DNA from: an uncultured Bacteroides sp.
GTDB taxonomy: Bacteria > Bacteroidota > Bacteroidia > Bacteroidales > Bacteroidaceae
Reading direction: 5' to 3'
Length of the DNA stretch: 40,074 nt
Assembly: GCA_900544675.1 (NCBI GenBank)
Contig: UQVZ01000030.1
Location: 1-40,074, forward strand
Shown here piece by piece: positions 8,511 to 16,781 of this stretch. How positions within the stretch are numbered: the first letter of the stretch is position 1; each line of letters begins with the position of its first letter. Position numbers and translations under genes: made by a program. A model generated the notes under the pieces. It was not told the origin of the DNA and made no database searches. It worked only from the letters and a program-made list of their open reading frames with translations.

Positions 8511-8762
8511 GTGCAAAATGCAATTCAGCCCCCCGAATCGGGCCTTGCAGGTGTGCGAGGTGCAATTCAGACCCCTGAATCGGACTTTGCAGGTGTGCGA
8601 GATGCAATTCAGCCCCCTGAATCGGGCTTTGCAGGTGTGCGAGGCGCAATTCAGGCCCCTGAATCGGACTTTGCAGGTGTGCGAGACACAAATTCGGGCT
8701 CCTGAATCGGACTTTGCAGGTGTGCGCGATGCGGTTTCGGGGTCACGCCGCGCATTTTGCAC
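8511..8762. repeat. 42-bp tandem repeat array bracketed by an 11-bp inverted repeat, in the hmuR-hmuS gap
   Basis: About five copies of a 42-bp unit start at 8521, 8563, 8605, 8647 and 8689 (the last spacing is one base longer), followed by a decayed partial copy. Each unit carries TTTGCAGGTGTGCG and an inverted repeat of the type ATTCAG-NCCC-CTGAAT. The array is flanked by GTGCAAAATGC (8511-8521) and its exact reverse complement GCATTTTGCAC (8752-8762). No reading frame is broken because 42 is divisible by 3, so ORFs run through on both strands, but none looks like a protein. It fills most of the 341-bp gap between the receptor and chelatase genes and would be transcribed as a string of hairpins within a larger stem, possibly setting differential expression or mRNA stability. 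Confidence 0.85.
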
Positions 8763-8784
8763 GTGCTTCGGGCACTCTTTTGGG

Positions 8785-10938
8785 TCAGAACAACTGGTCT
8801 ACGTCGAGCGCCAGCCCCACGGAGAAGGTGGTGCCGGTGGTGGTGGGCGTGCTGTTGTAATAGTGGTCGGGACGGTAATTGAAGAGGTTGTCCACTACCA
8901 CGTTCACACGGATGCCTCGGTACACCCGTTGCGATACGTTCAGTTTCCAGATGGTGTATGCCGGATAGGTGGTCGAGGTGGTTCCGGCATCGGGGTCGGA
9001 GTAGCTGACATACTCGTCGGTGGTCACCTGCGAGAGCACCCGTCCCGTCAGCGTGACATCGAAGCCGTAGTTTTTCCAGTCTTTGCCGTAATCCAGCTTG
9101 GCGGTCGCCGAGTGGGGGCGGGTACTCGAGAAGTAAGGCTCGCCCTCCGGTATGTGGACGTGCGTGTAGGCATACGAGAAGCGTACGCCCAGCCCGCAGG
9201 GATATTTGGCTGCCACGTCGGCATTCAGTCCGGCGATGTTCATTTGGGCGATGTTCGAGTAGACCATTCCGTTCAGCCCCTGGTCCCACACCGTGGTGAT
9301 GCGGTTGTCCACCAGGTTGAAGTATCCTGTGAGGGTGACGTTGTAGCGGCTCTTGAGGTATTCGGCCGAGAGCGAGAAGTTCTGGCTGCTTTCGGGCTTG
9401 AGGTCCTCGTTGCCGTATATCATAAAGACGTTCGCCATATTGAAGTCCATATACATTTCCTTGAGGGTCGGGGCGCGGAATCCGCCGGCATACGAGGCGC
9501 GCAGCGAGCAGTTCTTCCATTTATACATAATGCCCAGTTTCGAGGAGGTGTTCTTCACGTCGGCTTCCGAATAGTAGTCGAAGCGGATGGATGACATCAC
9601 GTTAAGGTTCTTCACCGGATTCAGGTCGAACTGTGCGAAGGCGTCGGCTGTGTACTGTTCGTGGCTTCCGTTGTCGGTAAACTGGTAGCTCATCAGGTAG
9701 TCGCGCATAAAGTCGCCTCCTACGGTCAGGGTGTTCTTGTCGTTCAGCGAGTAGTTGTACAGGGCGCGCAGCGTATGTTGCACGTTGGTATAGTCGCGCA
9801 GGTCGTAGTCCTGTCCGGCGTCGAAGTCGCTCTTGTCATACTGGTCGAAGCTGTACGAAAGCTCCAGGTCGCTTTTCTTGTTGAACGTGTAGTTGCCCCG
9901 CAATCCTCCCGAGAAGTCACGGTAGCGGTCTTTGCTCGATGTGCTCTTGTCGCGCTCGCGGAAAAAGTATCCCAGTCTTCCGGTCAGTTTCAGCCGCTCG
10001 GTAGGGGTGTAGACCAGGCGTTCCTTGAAATTCCACGTGCGGTTTCCATACACCCGACTGAAGTCGTTTTCCTCTCCGTCCTTGCCTACGCTCCCCACGT
10101 CAATCGGGTCGGTCGACGTATGCTGTACGTTGAGGCTGTTCCGGAAGTCGCCTGCCTTGAAGGTGAGTGTCCCTCCGTAACGCTGGTCGTTGTGCGAGCC
10201 GTAGCGTCCGTTCAGGTTCAGCGTCCACGGTTCCGCAGATTCCTTGCTGATGATGTTAATGACTCCTCCCACGGCATTCGAGCCATAAAGCGAGGAGGCG
10301 GCTCCTTTCACGATTTCGATGCGTTCCACGTTGTCCAGGTTCAGGCGGCTGTAGTCGATGTTGTCCAGCGTTTCTCCCGCCAATCGTTCGCCGTCTACCA
10401 GGAAGAGGATGGCGTTTCCGCCGAATCCCTGCATATTGAGCGATACTTGCTGGTCCATCGAGTAGGAGAACTCGATGCCGGGCAGTTCGGCTTGCAGCAG
10501 GTCGCCGATGTTGGTGGCGTCCACTTTGCGTATGTCGTCGGCCGTGATGACCCGTGTCACGATGGGCACATCCTTCAGCAGTTTGGGCGTGCGTGTGCCC
10601 GTCACTACCACGGTTTCCATACCGATGGCGTCTTCTTCCATCACGAAGTCCATCCGGTCTTGTCCCGGCTGGAGAGGATGGCTTTGGGTCACATAGCCGA
10701 TGAAGGAAGCCTGCAAGGTATATTCTTTGTTGTCGGGGAGGCGCAGACGGTAGTTTCCTTCGGCGTCGGTGGTCATTCCGATGGTCTTGTTCTCTTTCAC
10801 GAAGACCGTTGCTCCTGCCAGCGGTTCGCTGTCGGCGTCAATCACCTTTCCCGATACATAGTGCTGTGCGGCGGCAATTGCCGGAAGCAGGAGGCATCCT
10901 GCCAGCACGATGAGGTTTTTCAGTATAAGTTGTTGCAT
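8785..10938 (-). CDS. hmuR: HmuR-like TonB-dependent heme receptor
   Basis: The 717-residue protein has a signal peptide (to about residue 24), a carboxypeptidase-regulatory-like domain (about 27-110, starting HYVSGKVIDADSEPLAGATV), a plug (METVVVTGTRTPKLLKDVP onward, to about 235) and a beta-barrel ending in a C-terminal Phe (DVDQLF), as outer-membrane proteins require. The barrel has a FRAP motif at residues 487-490 (GGFRAPTLKEMY) and, shortly after, NEDLKPE, an NPNL-like box. This FRAP/NPNL pair is the hallmark of bacterial heme receptors such as HmuR and HemR. With the HmuY-like lipoprotein directly upstream (27-bp gap), it should import heme or porphyrin across the outer membrane. TonB is not encoded in the window. 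Confidence 0.9.
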   Translation of the reverse strand: MQQLILKNLIVLAGCLLLPAIAAAQHYVSGKVIDADSEPLAGATVFVKENKTIGMTTDAEGNYRLRLPDNKEYTLQASFIGYVTQSHPLQPGQDRMDFVMEEDAIGMETVVVTGTRTPKLLKDVPIVTRVITADDIRKVDATNIGDLLQAELPGIEFSYSMDQQVSLNMQGFGGNAILFLVDGERLAGETLDNIDYSRLNLDNVERIEIVKGAASSLYGSNAVGGVINIISKESAEPWTLNLNGRYGSHNDQRYGGTLTFKAGDFRNSLNVQHTSTDPIDVGSVGKDGEENDFSRVYGNRTWNFKERLVYTPTERLKLTGRLGYFFRERDKSTSSKDRYRDFSGGLRGNYTFNKKSDLELSYSFDQYDKSDFDAGQDYDLRDYTNVQHTLRALYNYSLNDKNTLTVGGDFMRDYLMSYQFTDNGSHEQYTADAFAQFDLNPVKNLNVMSSIRFDYYSEADVKNTSSKLGIMYKWKNCSLRASYAGGFRAPTLKEMYMDFNMANVFMIYGNEDLKPESSQNFSLSAEYLKSRYNVTLTGYFNLVDNRITTVWDQGLNGMVYSNIAQMNIAGLNADVAAKYPCGLGVRFSYAYTHVHIPEGEPYFSSTRPHSATAKLDYGKDWKNYGFDVTLTGRVLSQVTTDEYVSYSDPDAGTTSTTYPAYTIWKLNVSQRVYRGIRVNVVVDNLFNYRPDHYYNSTPTTTGTTFSVGLALDVDQLF

Positions 10939-10965
10939 AGTGTTTTCTTTCTATTGAATCACGCT

Positions 10966-11655
10966 TTAGTTGATGGCCTCCTCCAGCGGGTAGGCATATT
11001 CGATGGTGAGGTATCCCGACGTATTCTGTTCGTTGCGGAATGCTTCGAGGCGCAAGGCGGCGTGGGTGCCGTCTTTCAGCCGGAGGATGTACACCTTATT
11101 AGATAAGGTATAGATGGGCGGCATCGTGCTGGTATCCACATCCAGCCATTTGGCAAGTTCTGCATTGTAGCTGGAAGTGGCGTAGAGGATGTTTCCGTCC
11201 ATCATCCCCGACATATCAATCGTGATTTCGGTTTCGGTGTCGCTCACGTAGTTTCCGGTGGGGATGCTGCTCATCAGCAATACGGCATCCATACTGGTGG
11301 CTGCGCTTTCCAATATGGCGCCTCCGTTAGTCTTTACGTCGTAGCGGTGTATGGCGAAGTCCCAGTCGGTAGGTATTCCGGTCGCATTGTCACCCATCGG
11401 CACTTCTGTTCCGTTCTCGTCGGTGATGCGGGTAGAGTCTATTTCTTCAGTATGCAGGTTGATGTAAGTCCATTGGGCATAATCGGTGGCATCGATGAAG
11501 AGCGTGCCTGTCACTCCGTCGCTGTTCGGATTGAATCCGTATCCGTTGGTCGTGCGGGGCTGGTCGTAAATGCCATCTAAAATACCATTACACGCCGAGA
11601 GCGACAGTAGCATCGCTCCCAGCGTTAATATATGATAAAGATGTAACGGTTTCAT
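10966..11655 (-). CDS. hmuY: HmuY-like heme-binding lipoprotein
   Basis: A 229-residue lipoprotein: signal peptide with lipobox LSAC, lipidated Cys at residue 22. The mature part has the HmuY pattern, including WDFAIHRYDVKTNGG and a C-terminal NKVYILRLKDGTHAALRLE stretch. HmuY proteins are surface lipoproteins that capture heme from host hemoproteins and pass it to HmuR. Heme ligands differ between homologues (His/His in Porphyromonas, Met-containing in some Bacteroides relatives). Here a conserved His lies in the AIHRYD motif and several Met residues in a DMSGMMDGN loop are candidates, but ligands cannot be settled by eye. It lies between the calycin lipoprotein (20-bp gap) and hmuR (27-bp gap), so it is co-transcribed. 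Confidence 0.88.
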   Translation of the reverse strand: MKPLHLYHILTLGAMLLSLSACNGILDGIYDQPRTTNGYGFNPNSDGVTGTLFIDATDYAQWTYINLHTEEIDSTRITDENGTEVPMGDNATGIPTDWDFAIHRYDVKTNGGAILESAATSMDAVLLMSSIPTGNYVSDTETEITIDMSGMMDGNILYATSSYNAELAKWLDVDTSTMPPIYTLSNKVYILRLKDGTHAALRLEAFRNEQNTSGYLTIEYAYPLEEAIN

Positions 11656-11675
11656 CTATGTATGTTCTTCGCGGT

Positions 11676-12521
11676 TTAGTTGGCTGCAGGTGCTTCGCCT
11701 TGGGTGAATGTGATGGTCAGTCCGCCCATAACGCCCGGTACAGTGAACTCGAACGTTACGTTTTCTTTGCTCTCGTCGATGCTTCCGCTCAAGGTACAGG
11801 GATATTCGCTGACGTTGCCGCCCATACCCATCATCGTGGTGCCTTCACCGCTCAGGGTATATACTCCGTTGGATGCAGTCGCGCTTACGCTACTGAACGA
11901 GAATTCTCCCCAGTCATCCGATGTGTAGGTGAGTGTGAAGGTATCGTCGCTGTTGGCAGTCAGGGTAAGGCTTTGGTTGTCTGCCTGCATACCGTCGAAG
12001 TAAGCACATTTGGCATTGGTCCATCCGTCGTACGAGCCTGCCAGCAGTTTGGCAACCGGTATGTCGCCCAAGGTGAAGGTGATGTTCATGCCTCCCATTA
12101 CCGCAGGTACGTTGAATACGAACGACCCTTCGGTCTTTCCTTCGTTTAAGGTTCCTTCCAGTGTGCAGTCGTATTCGCTGACGTTTTCGCCCATTCCCAT
12201 CAGGGTAGAGCCGTTTCCGCTGATGGTGTAGCTGTTGCCCGAATGAGTGACTTCAGCTCCGCTTATGGTAAATTCGCCGAAGCTGGCAGAAGTGTAGGTG
12301 ATGGTTGCGGCACCGTTTTCGGCATCGCTTTTGACGGTGAGCGATTCACCTGCCGATACCAATGGTGTTTCGACGTACTGGAAAGCTGCTTCCGAATAGC
12401 CGGCGTAGGTGCCGGCGATGTCAGCCGCAGGGTTCTCGTTGATACTGTTGTTGTCATCGTCGCTGCACGCAGCCGTGAATAAGGCAATGGCTGCCAGTGC
12501 TAATAAATTTTTCAGTTTCAT
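11676..12521 (-). CDS. Two-domain calycin-like lipoprotein, first gene of the heme operon
   Basis: I place the start at the ATG at 12519-12521, not at one 36 bp upstream, because the downstream ATG begins a clean lipoprotein signal (MKLKNLLALAAIALFTAAC, Cys 19), while the longer form would overlap the promoter. The mature protein is an internal duplication: two calycin-like beta-barrel domains (about residues 30-155 and 157-280) with matching blocks MGMGENVSEYDCTL and MGMGGNVSEYPCTL, and VMGGMNITFTLGD and VMGGLTITFTQGE. Calycin/lipocalin folds bind small hydrophobic ligands. As leader of the heme operon, 20 bp before hmuY, it is probably an extra surface heme- or porphyrin-binding protein; that role is inferred. 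Confidence 0.82.
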   Translation of the reverse strand: MKLKNLLALAAIALFTAACSDDDNNSINENPAADIAGTYAGYSEAAFQYVETPLVSAGESLTVKSDAENGAATITYTSASFGEFTISGAEVTHSGNSYTISGNGSTLMGMGENVSEYDCTLEGTLNEGKTEGSFVFNVPAVMGGMNITFTLGDIPVAKLLAGSYDGWTNAKCAYFDGMQADNQSLTLTANSDDTFTLTYTSDDWGEFSFSSVSATASNGVYTLSGEGTTMMGMGGNVSEYPCTLSGSIDESKENVTFEFTVPGVMGGLTITFTQGEAPAAN

Positions 12522-12554
12522 ATTGCTAATTGAGTTAGTTTTTATTTGACGATG

Positions 12555-12586
12555 CAAAGTTAGAACGACTGAAAAGGGCGGGCAAT
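12555..12586 (-). promoter_or_regulatory. Promoter of the heme operon
   Basis: On the minus strand, TAACTTTG (12555-12562) matches TAnnTTTG. ATTG at 12583-12586, 20 bp upstream, is a three-of-four match to the -33 box. Transcription should start near 12548, about 27 nt before the first start codon. I could not find a convincing Fur-like palindrome here, though iron or heme control is expected. Confidence 0.7.
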
Positions 12587-12676
12587 ACCTAAAATTTATG
12601 AAAAGCAGAGGGGCTGCAGAAAGCTTATAGGAGGGTGGAAAAGTGAAAGAATCAGTATTTTTAGGTATTTTATATA

Positions 12677-12719
12677 AAAAGGAAACGTTGAGAACGGACG
12701 GTTCCCAACGTTTCCTTTA
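12677..12719 (-). terminator. Intrinsic terminator of the L-serine dehydratase gene
   Basis: Arms GGAAACGTTG (12681-12690) and CAACGTTTCC pair perfectly, with a further GAAC/GTTC pair inside, and on the minus strand the stem is followed by TTTTTATAT. It lies 37 bp after the sdaA stop and insulates the heme operon promoter downstream. Confidence 0.85.
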
Positions 12720-12755
12720 GTAATAATATGTTAGACCAAGGTTATTAAAACGGTG

Positions 12756-13964
12756 TCAGTCCATCGGGTGATAATCTTTGGCAAGCCCTCCTTCGCTGGT
12801 CTCTTTGTAGAGAGAAGGAATATCGTGACCCGTCTCTTTCATGACTTCTACCACACGGTCGAACGACACACGGTGATGACCGTCGGTAAAAGCCGAATAG
12901 GTATTGGCATCGAGCGCGCGTGCCGCAGCGTAAGCATTCCGTTCGATACACGGAATCTGCACGAGTCCGCATACCGGATCGCACGTCATGCCCAAGTGGT
13001 GTTCCAGTCCCATTTCGGCAGCATACTCTATCTGTGCGGGACTTCCTCCGAAGAGTTGGCTGGCAGCCGCCGCAGCCATCGAGCAGGCTACGCCCACTTC
13101 TGCCTGACAACCGGCTTCGGCACCCGATATGGAGGCATTGTGTTTTACGATGTTTCCTACCAGCCCGGCTGTAGCCAGTGCGCGAAGGATGCGTGCATCG
13201 CTGAATTCACGGGTCTTTTGCAAGTGATAAAGCACCGCAGGCACTACGCCGCAGGCGCCGCAGGTAGGGGCAGTTACGATTTTTCCGCCCGATGCGTTTT
13301 CCTCGCTCACCGCAAGGGCGTAGGCGAACACCAGTCCGCGTGAACGGAGTGAGTCTTTATACCCTTTCGCTTTGATGTAGTATGCCGAAGCCTTGCGGCG
13401 CAAGTTCAGCGGTCCGGGCAGCACACCCTCGGCATCCAGTCCGCGCAGGATGGCCGCTTTCATAGTTTCCCATACTTCGGCAAGGTAATTCCAGATGTCT
13501 TTCCCTTCGCATTGCTCCACGTATTCCCAGTAGCTGCGCCCCGTATGTTCGCACCAATACAGGATTTGGCTCATTGTATTCATACTGTAAATATCAGGAG
13601 TCGTGCCTTTGTCGTGTCCTTCTTCCGCCAGTGCGCCACCGCCTACACTGAATACGGTCCATTCTTCTGTTTTTTTCTTGTCCAGGTCGAATGCCTTGAA
13701 AGTCATTCCGTTCGGATGGAAAGGAAAGAATACGTGAGGTTTCCATAAGATTTCAACCGGCGCGTGCGGTTGCAGTACATCCAGAATGGCAACATCTGTC
13801 ATGTGGCCTTTGCCTGTAGCGGCAAGGCTTCCGTAAAGCGTCACTTCGAACGACTTGGCTTCAGGGTGACGTTGCAGAAACTGTTCGGCGGCTTTCCGTG
13901 GCCCCATTGTATGGCTGCTCGACGGTCCTGTCCCGATTCGGTAGAGTTCTCTAATTGATTTCAT
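12756..13964 (-). CDS. sdaA: L-serine ammonia-lyase (L-serine dehydratase), iron-sulfur type, single chain
   Basis: This 402-residue enzyme deaminates L-serine to pyruvate and ammonia. The N-terminal beta-domain begins with SIRELYRIGTGPSSSHTMGP, the family signature (residues 3-22). The catalytic alpha-domain follows, with the Cys residues expected to hold a [4Fe-4S] cluster in APTCGACGVVP and TCDPVCGLVQIPC. Length and fused domains match the oxygen-sensitive single-chain SdaA of anaerobes. It starts 24 bp after mutS2 and may be partly co-transcribed with it. A TATATTTG element (13969-13976, minus) lies so close to the ATG that a transcript from it would be almost leaderless. A strong terminator follows. 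Confidence 0.93.
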   Translation of the reverse strand: MKSIRELYRIGTGPSSSHTMGPRKAAEQFLQRHPEAKSFEVTLYGSLAATGKGHMTDVAILDVLQPHAPVEILWKPHVFFPFHPNGMTFKAFDLDKKKTEEWTVFSVGGGALAEEGHDKGTTPDIYSMNTMSQILYWCEHTGRSYWEYVEQCEGKDIWNYLAEVWETMKAAILRGLDAEGVLPGPLNLRRKASAYYIKAKGYKDSLRSRGLVFAYALAVSEENASGGKIVTAPTCGACGVVPAVLYHLQKTREFSDARILRALATAGLVGNIVKHNASISGAEAGCQAEVGVACSMAAAAASQLFGGSPAQIEYAAEMGLEHHLGMTCDPVCGLVQIPCIERNAYAAARALDANTYSAFTDGHHRVSFDRVVEVMKETGHDIPSLYKETSEGGLAKDYHPMD

Positions 13965-13988
13965 ACTGCAAATATACGATTAATTCTT

Positions 13989-16493
13989 TTATTTTAAGTC
14001 GACCACCGTGATGCCGGCTCCGCCGAATTGCACGTGTTCGTCTTGGAAATGCGCCACGCCGGGTACGGTAGCAAGGTATTGGCGTATCAGTGTGCGCAAG
14101 ATGCCCGACCCCGTTCCGTGTAGGATGCGTACCCGGCTGACTCCTACCTGGATAGCATCGTCGATGAAATAAGTCACGGCTTGCACCGCCTCGTCGCCCC
14201 GCATGCCTCTTACGTCGATGTCTTGTTTGAAGTTCAGTTTCTTCTGATACATCTGTTCTTGCGTCTCGCTGCTGACGAAAGTGGCTTTTGCCATAGTGTT
14301 CGGGTTTTTGGGCGGGTCTGTGCGTTCCAGCCGTTCGGTCTTTACGTTGGTCTTCATCAGTCCGAACATCACTACCGCGTTCCGTTCGTTCAGTTCCAGC
14401 ACTTGTCCTACGCTGCTCTGTCCCTTAATGCGCACATAGTCGCCTTCGCGTATCGGGAGCACTTTCGGCTGTACAGGAGCGGCTGCTTCTGCCGCCTTCT
14501 TGTTTTTCCGTTCCTCTTTCCGCTTCTGCTTTTCGCGCAGGCGTTCCATCTTCCGGGCTATCTGTTCCTCAATGGCTGCCGTGTCGATGGTTTCCACTTC
14601 CTGTTTGAAGTCGGCAAGTTCCTGCCTTGCCGTGCGTGTACGTTCCTTTTCCGCCTGTGCTTCTTTGATGGTGCGGATGGTATTTTCTATTTTGGCATTC
14701 GACTCTTGCAGCAGATGTTCGGCGTCTTCCTTTGCTTTCTGAAGGATTTCCTTCCGCTTGCGTTCCAGTTCTTCTATCTCTTGCTGATAGCGGCTGATGG
14801 TGTCTTCCATCTGTTTCTCTTTCTTGCGGATGTTCTGCCGTTTGGTCTCCCAGTAGCGTTTGTCGCGCACGATGTCTTGCAGGTATTTGTCGCTCTGGAT
14901 GTATTCGCTGCCTACGATTTCCGAAGCGTCGGCTATCACTTCTTCGGGCAATCCGATTTTGCGGGCTATCTCTACGGCAAACGAGCTTCCCGGATTGCCT
15001 ATTTGCAGTTGGAATAAGGCACGCATCTCGTGGCGGTCGTACAGCATGGCTCCGTTGATGACCCCCTCGTGGTCTTCGGCGAAATGCTTCAGGTTCTGGT
15101 AATGGGTAGTAATGACGCCGAATGTCCGTTTCAGGTTGAAACGCTTCAATACCGCTTCGGCTATGGCGCCGCCGATTTGCGGTTCCGTGCCTCCGCCGAA
15201 TTCGTCTATCAGGATGAGGCTTTTGTCGTTGCAGTATTTCATCATATTCTTCATGTTGGTCAGGTGTGAAGAATACGTACTGAGGTCGTCCTCGATGCTT
15301 TGCTCGTCGCCGATGTCGATAAAGATGCTTTCAAAGATACCCGCATGGCTCCGTTCGTTCAGCGGAATCAGCATGCCGCATTGCAGCATATACTGCAGCA
15401 GTCCTACGGTTTTCAGGCAGACCGATTTTCCGCCGGCGTTCGGACCGGAGATAAGCAGGATGCGCTGGCGCTTGTTCAGCTCAATGTCCAGCGGCACTAC
15501 CTTTTTATTATGTTTGGCCAGCGATTTCTGGAGCAGCGGATGTACGGCTTCTATCCAGTCGATGACCTGCTGTTGCTCGAAAGCCGGCTTGACAGCTTTG
15601 ATGTCGGAGCAGAATACGGCTTTGGCACGGATGAAATCGATGAGTGCCAGAAATTCGTATGATTGCAGGATAGCAGGCACTTGCGGACGGACGGTAGCCG
15701 AGAACTCGGTCAGGATGCGGATAATCTCGCGTCGTTCCTCTCCTTCCAGTTCACGGATGCGGTTGTTTGCCTCCACTACTTCCGCTGGCTCGATAAAGAC
15801 TGTCTTGCCGGTAGCCGACTCGTCGTGGACGATACCTCTTATCTTTCGCTTCATGCCGGGAGCCACAGGGATTACCAGTCGTCCGTCGCGCATGGTCGGA
15901 GTCACGTCTTTGTCTACATATCCTTCTGCCTGCGCGTTGCGAAGGATGTTGTTCAGGCTGCGCGAAATGCTTCCTGTGGTATTTGCCAGTTCACGCCGGA
16001 TACGCAACAGTTCGGTGGAAGCGTTGTCTTTTATTTTCCCGAACTTGTCGAGGATATTGTCGATGCGGGCTATCAGTTGCGGAAACACCAGGATGTCGGC
16101 TGCCAGCGCGTGTAAGGCAGGGTAGGGCGATTTCGGGTCGTCTTCGTCGTCATCGTCCTCTTTTTGCAGGAAACTCACGATGTCACGGATGGTTTCCAGC
16201 GAGCGCCGCAGGTCGAATAGTTCCTGTTCGTCCAGATACAGCCCTTCTATCCGGATACGTTTCAGCGAAGAGCGGACATCGAAAAAGTATTGGCTGGGGA
16301 AATCATCCTCTTCTTCCAGTATGCGGATGAATTCCACCACCTCTTCCAGCCGGCAGTTGATTTCTTCATAATTGCTGGAGAATGCCATTTCGTCTACTTT
16401 CTCTTCGCCCAATGTACTCAGACACTTGGCTTTTACAAGGGTCCGGATTTGGTCGAACCCGATTTTCTGTTCAAAGTTTTGCGGGTATATCAT
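13989..16493 (-). CDS. mutS2: MutS2 family ATPase/endonuclease
   Basis: I choose the ATG at 16491-16493 (MIYPQNFEQKIG, 834 residues). A longer reading frame upstream would include the promoter and adds a tail not found in the family. Domains: MutS-like core and lever (about 1-340), ABC-type ATPase with Walker A GPNAGGKS (residues 350-357) and LILIDEFGGGTEP as Walker B, a long charged coiled coil (about 500-640), and a C-terminal Smr nuclease domain (about 755-834) with DVRGMRG and HGTGSGILR. MutS2 lacks the mismatch-recognition domain. It limits recombination or rescues collided ribosomes, depending on species. It has its own perfect promoter and runs towards sdaA. Confidence 0.95.
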   Translation of the reverse strand: MIYPQNFEQKIGFDQIRTLVKAKCLSTLGEEKVDEMAFSSNYEEINCRLEEVVEFIRILEEEDDFPSQYFFDVRSSLKRIRIEGLYLDEQELFDLRRSLETIRDIVSFLQKEDDDDEDDPKSPYPALHALAADILVFPQLIARIDNILDKFGKIKDNASTELLRIRRELANTTGSISRSLNNILRNAQAEGYVDKDVTPTMRDGRLVIPVAPGMKRKIRGIVHDESATGKTVFIEPAEVVEANNRIRELEGEERREIIRILTEFSATVRPQVPAILQSYEFLALIDFIRAKAVFCSDIKAVKPAFEQQQVIDWIEAVHPLLQKSLAKHNKKVVPLDIELNKRQRILLISGPNAGGKSVCLKTVGLLQYMLQCGMLIPLNERSHAGIFESIFIDIGDEQSIEDDLSTYSSHLTNMKNMMKYCNDKSLILIDEFGGGTEPQIGGAIAEAVLKRFNLKRTFGVITTHYQNLKHFAEDHEGVINGAMLYDRHEMRALFQLQIGNPGSSFAVEIARKIGLPEEVIADASEIVGSEYIQSDKYLQDIVRDKRYWETKRQNIRKKEKQMEDTISRYQQEIEELERKRKEILQKAKEDAEHLLQESNAKIENTIRTIKEAQAEKERTRTARQELADFKQEVETIDTAAIEEQIARKMERLREKQKRKEERKNKKAAEAAAPVQPKVLPIREGDYVRIKGQSSVGQVLELNERNAVVMFGLMKTNVKTERLERTDPPKNPNTMAKATFVSSETQEQMYQKKLNFKQDIDVRGMRGDEAVQAVTYFIDDAIQVGVSRVRILHGTGSGILRTLIRQYLATVPGVAHFQDEHVQFGGAGITVVDLK

Positions 16494-16532
16494 GCCTTGT
16501 TTTTGTCTGTTTATCAAAGTTGTTTTCGCTGG

Positions 16533-16564
16533 CAAAGTTACGATAATGAGAAAAAACAATCAAA
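16533..16564 (-). promoter_or_regulatory. Promoter of mutS2 (perfect Bacteroides consensus)
   Basis: On the minus strand, TTTG (16561-16564), a 20-bp spacer and TAACTTTG (16533-16540) match the consensus fully. The start point should be near 16526, 33 nt before the mutS2 ATG. It stands back to back with the tRNA promoter. Confidence 0.85.
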
Positions 16565-16578
16565 AAAGTAGTGAAAAA

Positions 16579-16609
16579 TTTGTCAATTCCAAAATAATCC
16601 GTACCTTTG
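16579..16609 (+). promoter_or_regulatory. Promoter of the tRNA-Ser genes
   Basis: TTTG (16579-16582), a 19-bp spacer and TACCTTTG (16602-16609) match the consensus fully. Transcription should start near 16616, about 35 nt before the first tRNA. Its -33 box is 14 bp from the -33 box of the divergent mutS2 promoter. Confidence 0.85.
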
Positions 16610-16650
16610 CATCGCTTTTGAAAATCGAAAGCACTTACACAAAGATATTT

Positions 16651-16735
16651 GGAGAGGTGGCAGAGTGGTCGATTGCGGCGGTCTTGAAAACCGTTGTACC
16701 GCGAGGTACCCGGGGTTCGAATCCCTGTCTCTCCG
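16651..16735 (+). tRNA. tRNA-Ser (anticodon TGA)
   Basis: A class II tRNA of 85 nt with a long variable arm. The acceptor GGAGAGG pairs with the 3' end CTCTCC plus discriminator G. The anticodon loop CTTGAAA (16683-16689) gives TGA (16685-16687) and the T arm is GGGTTCGAATCCC. CCA is not encoded. It decodes UCA and related codons. Confidence 0.95.
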
Positions 16736-16742
16736 CTTGTTG

Positions 16743-16778
16743 AAGCGCTTTTGAGTTGTTCAAAAAGCGCTTTTTTTC
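16743..16778 (+). terminator. Intrinsic terminator between the two tRNA-Ser genes
   Basis: AAGCGCTTTT (16743-16752) and AAAAGCGCTT (16763-16772) pair, followed by a T run (16771-16777). It sits 4 bp before the second tRNA, so that tRNA depends on read-through or processing, because I see no separate promoter for it. Confidence 0.8.
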
Positions 16779-16781
16779 TTT

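Noticed and set aside
8521..8735. Possible CRISPR array
   Set aside because: The whole 42-bp unit repeats, with no unique spacers, and no cas genes are nearby.
8443..9594. + strand ORF (383 codons) running through the 42-bp array
   Set aside because: It stays open because 42 is divisible by three and because the rest mirrors hmuR codons. The 14-residue repeat appears in several frames and both strands, so it is a property of the DNA and not of a protein.
9661..11106. Long + strand ORF (481 codons) opposite the heme receptor
   Set aside because: It is the shadow of hmuR/hmuY on the other strand: Val/His/Arg-rich, no domain, spans the boundary of two convincing genes.
12521..12600. Fur box or heme-responsive riboswitch upstream of the heme operon
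   Set aside because: I looked for the usual 19-bp Fur palindrome and for leader structure; the leader is only about 27 nt and no convincing palindrome is visible.
14181..15017. + strand Phe/Leu-rich ORF opposite mutS2
   Set aside because: It mirrors the Lys/Glu-rich coiled coil of MutS2, which reads as Phe/Leu/Ser on the other strand; not a membrane protein gene.
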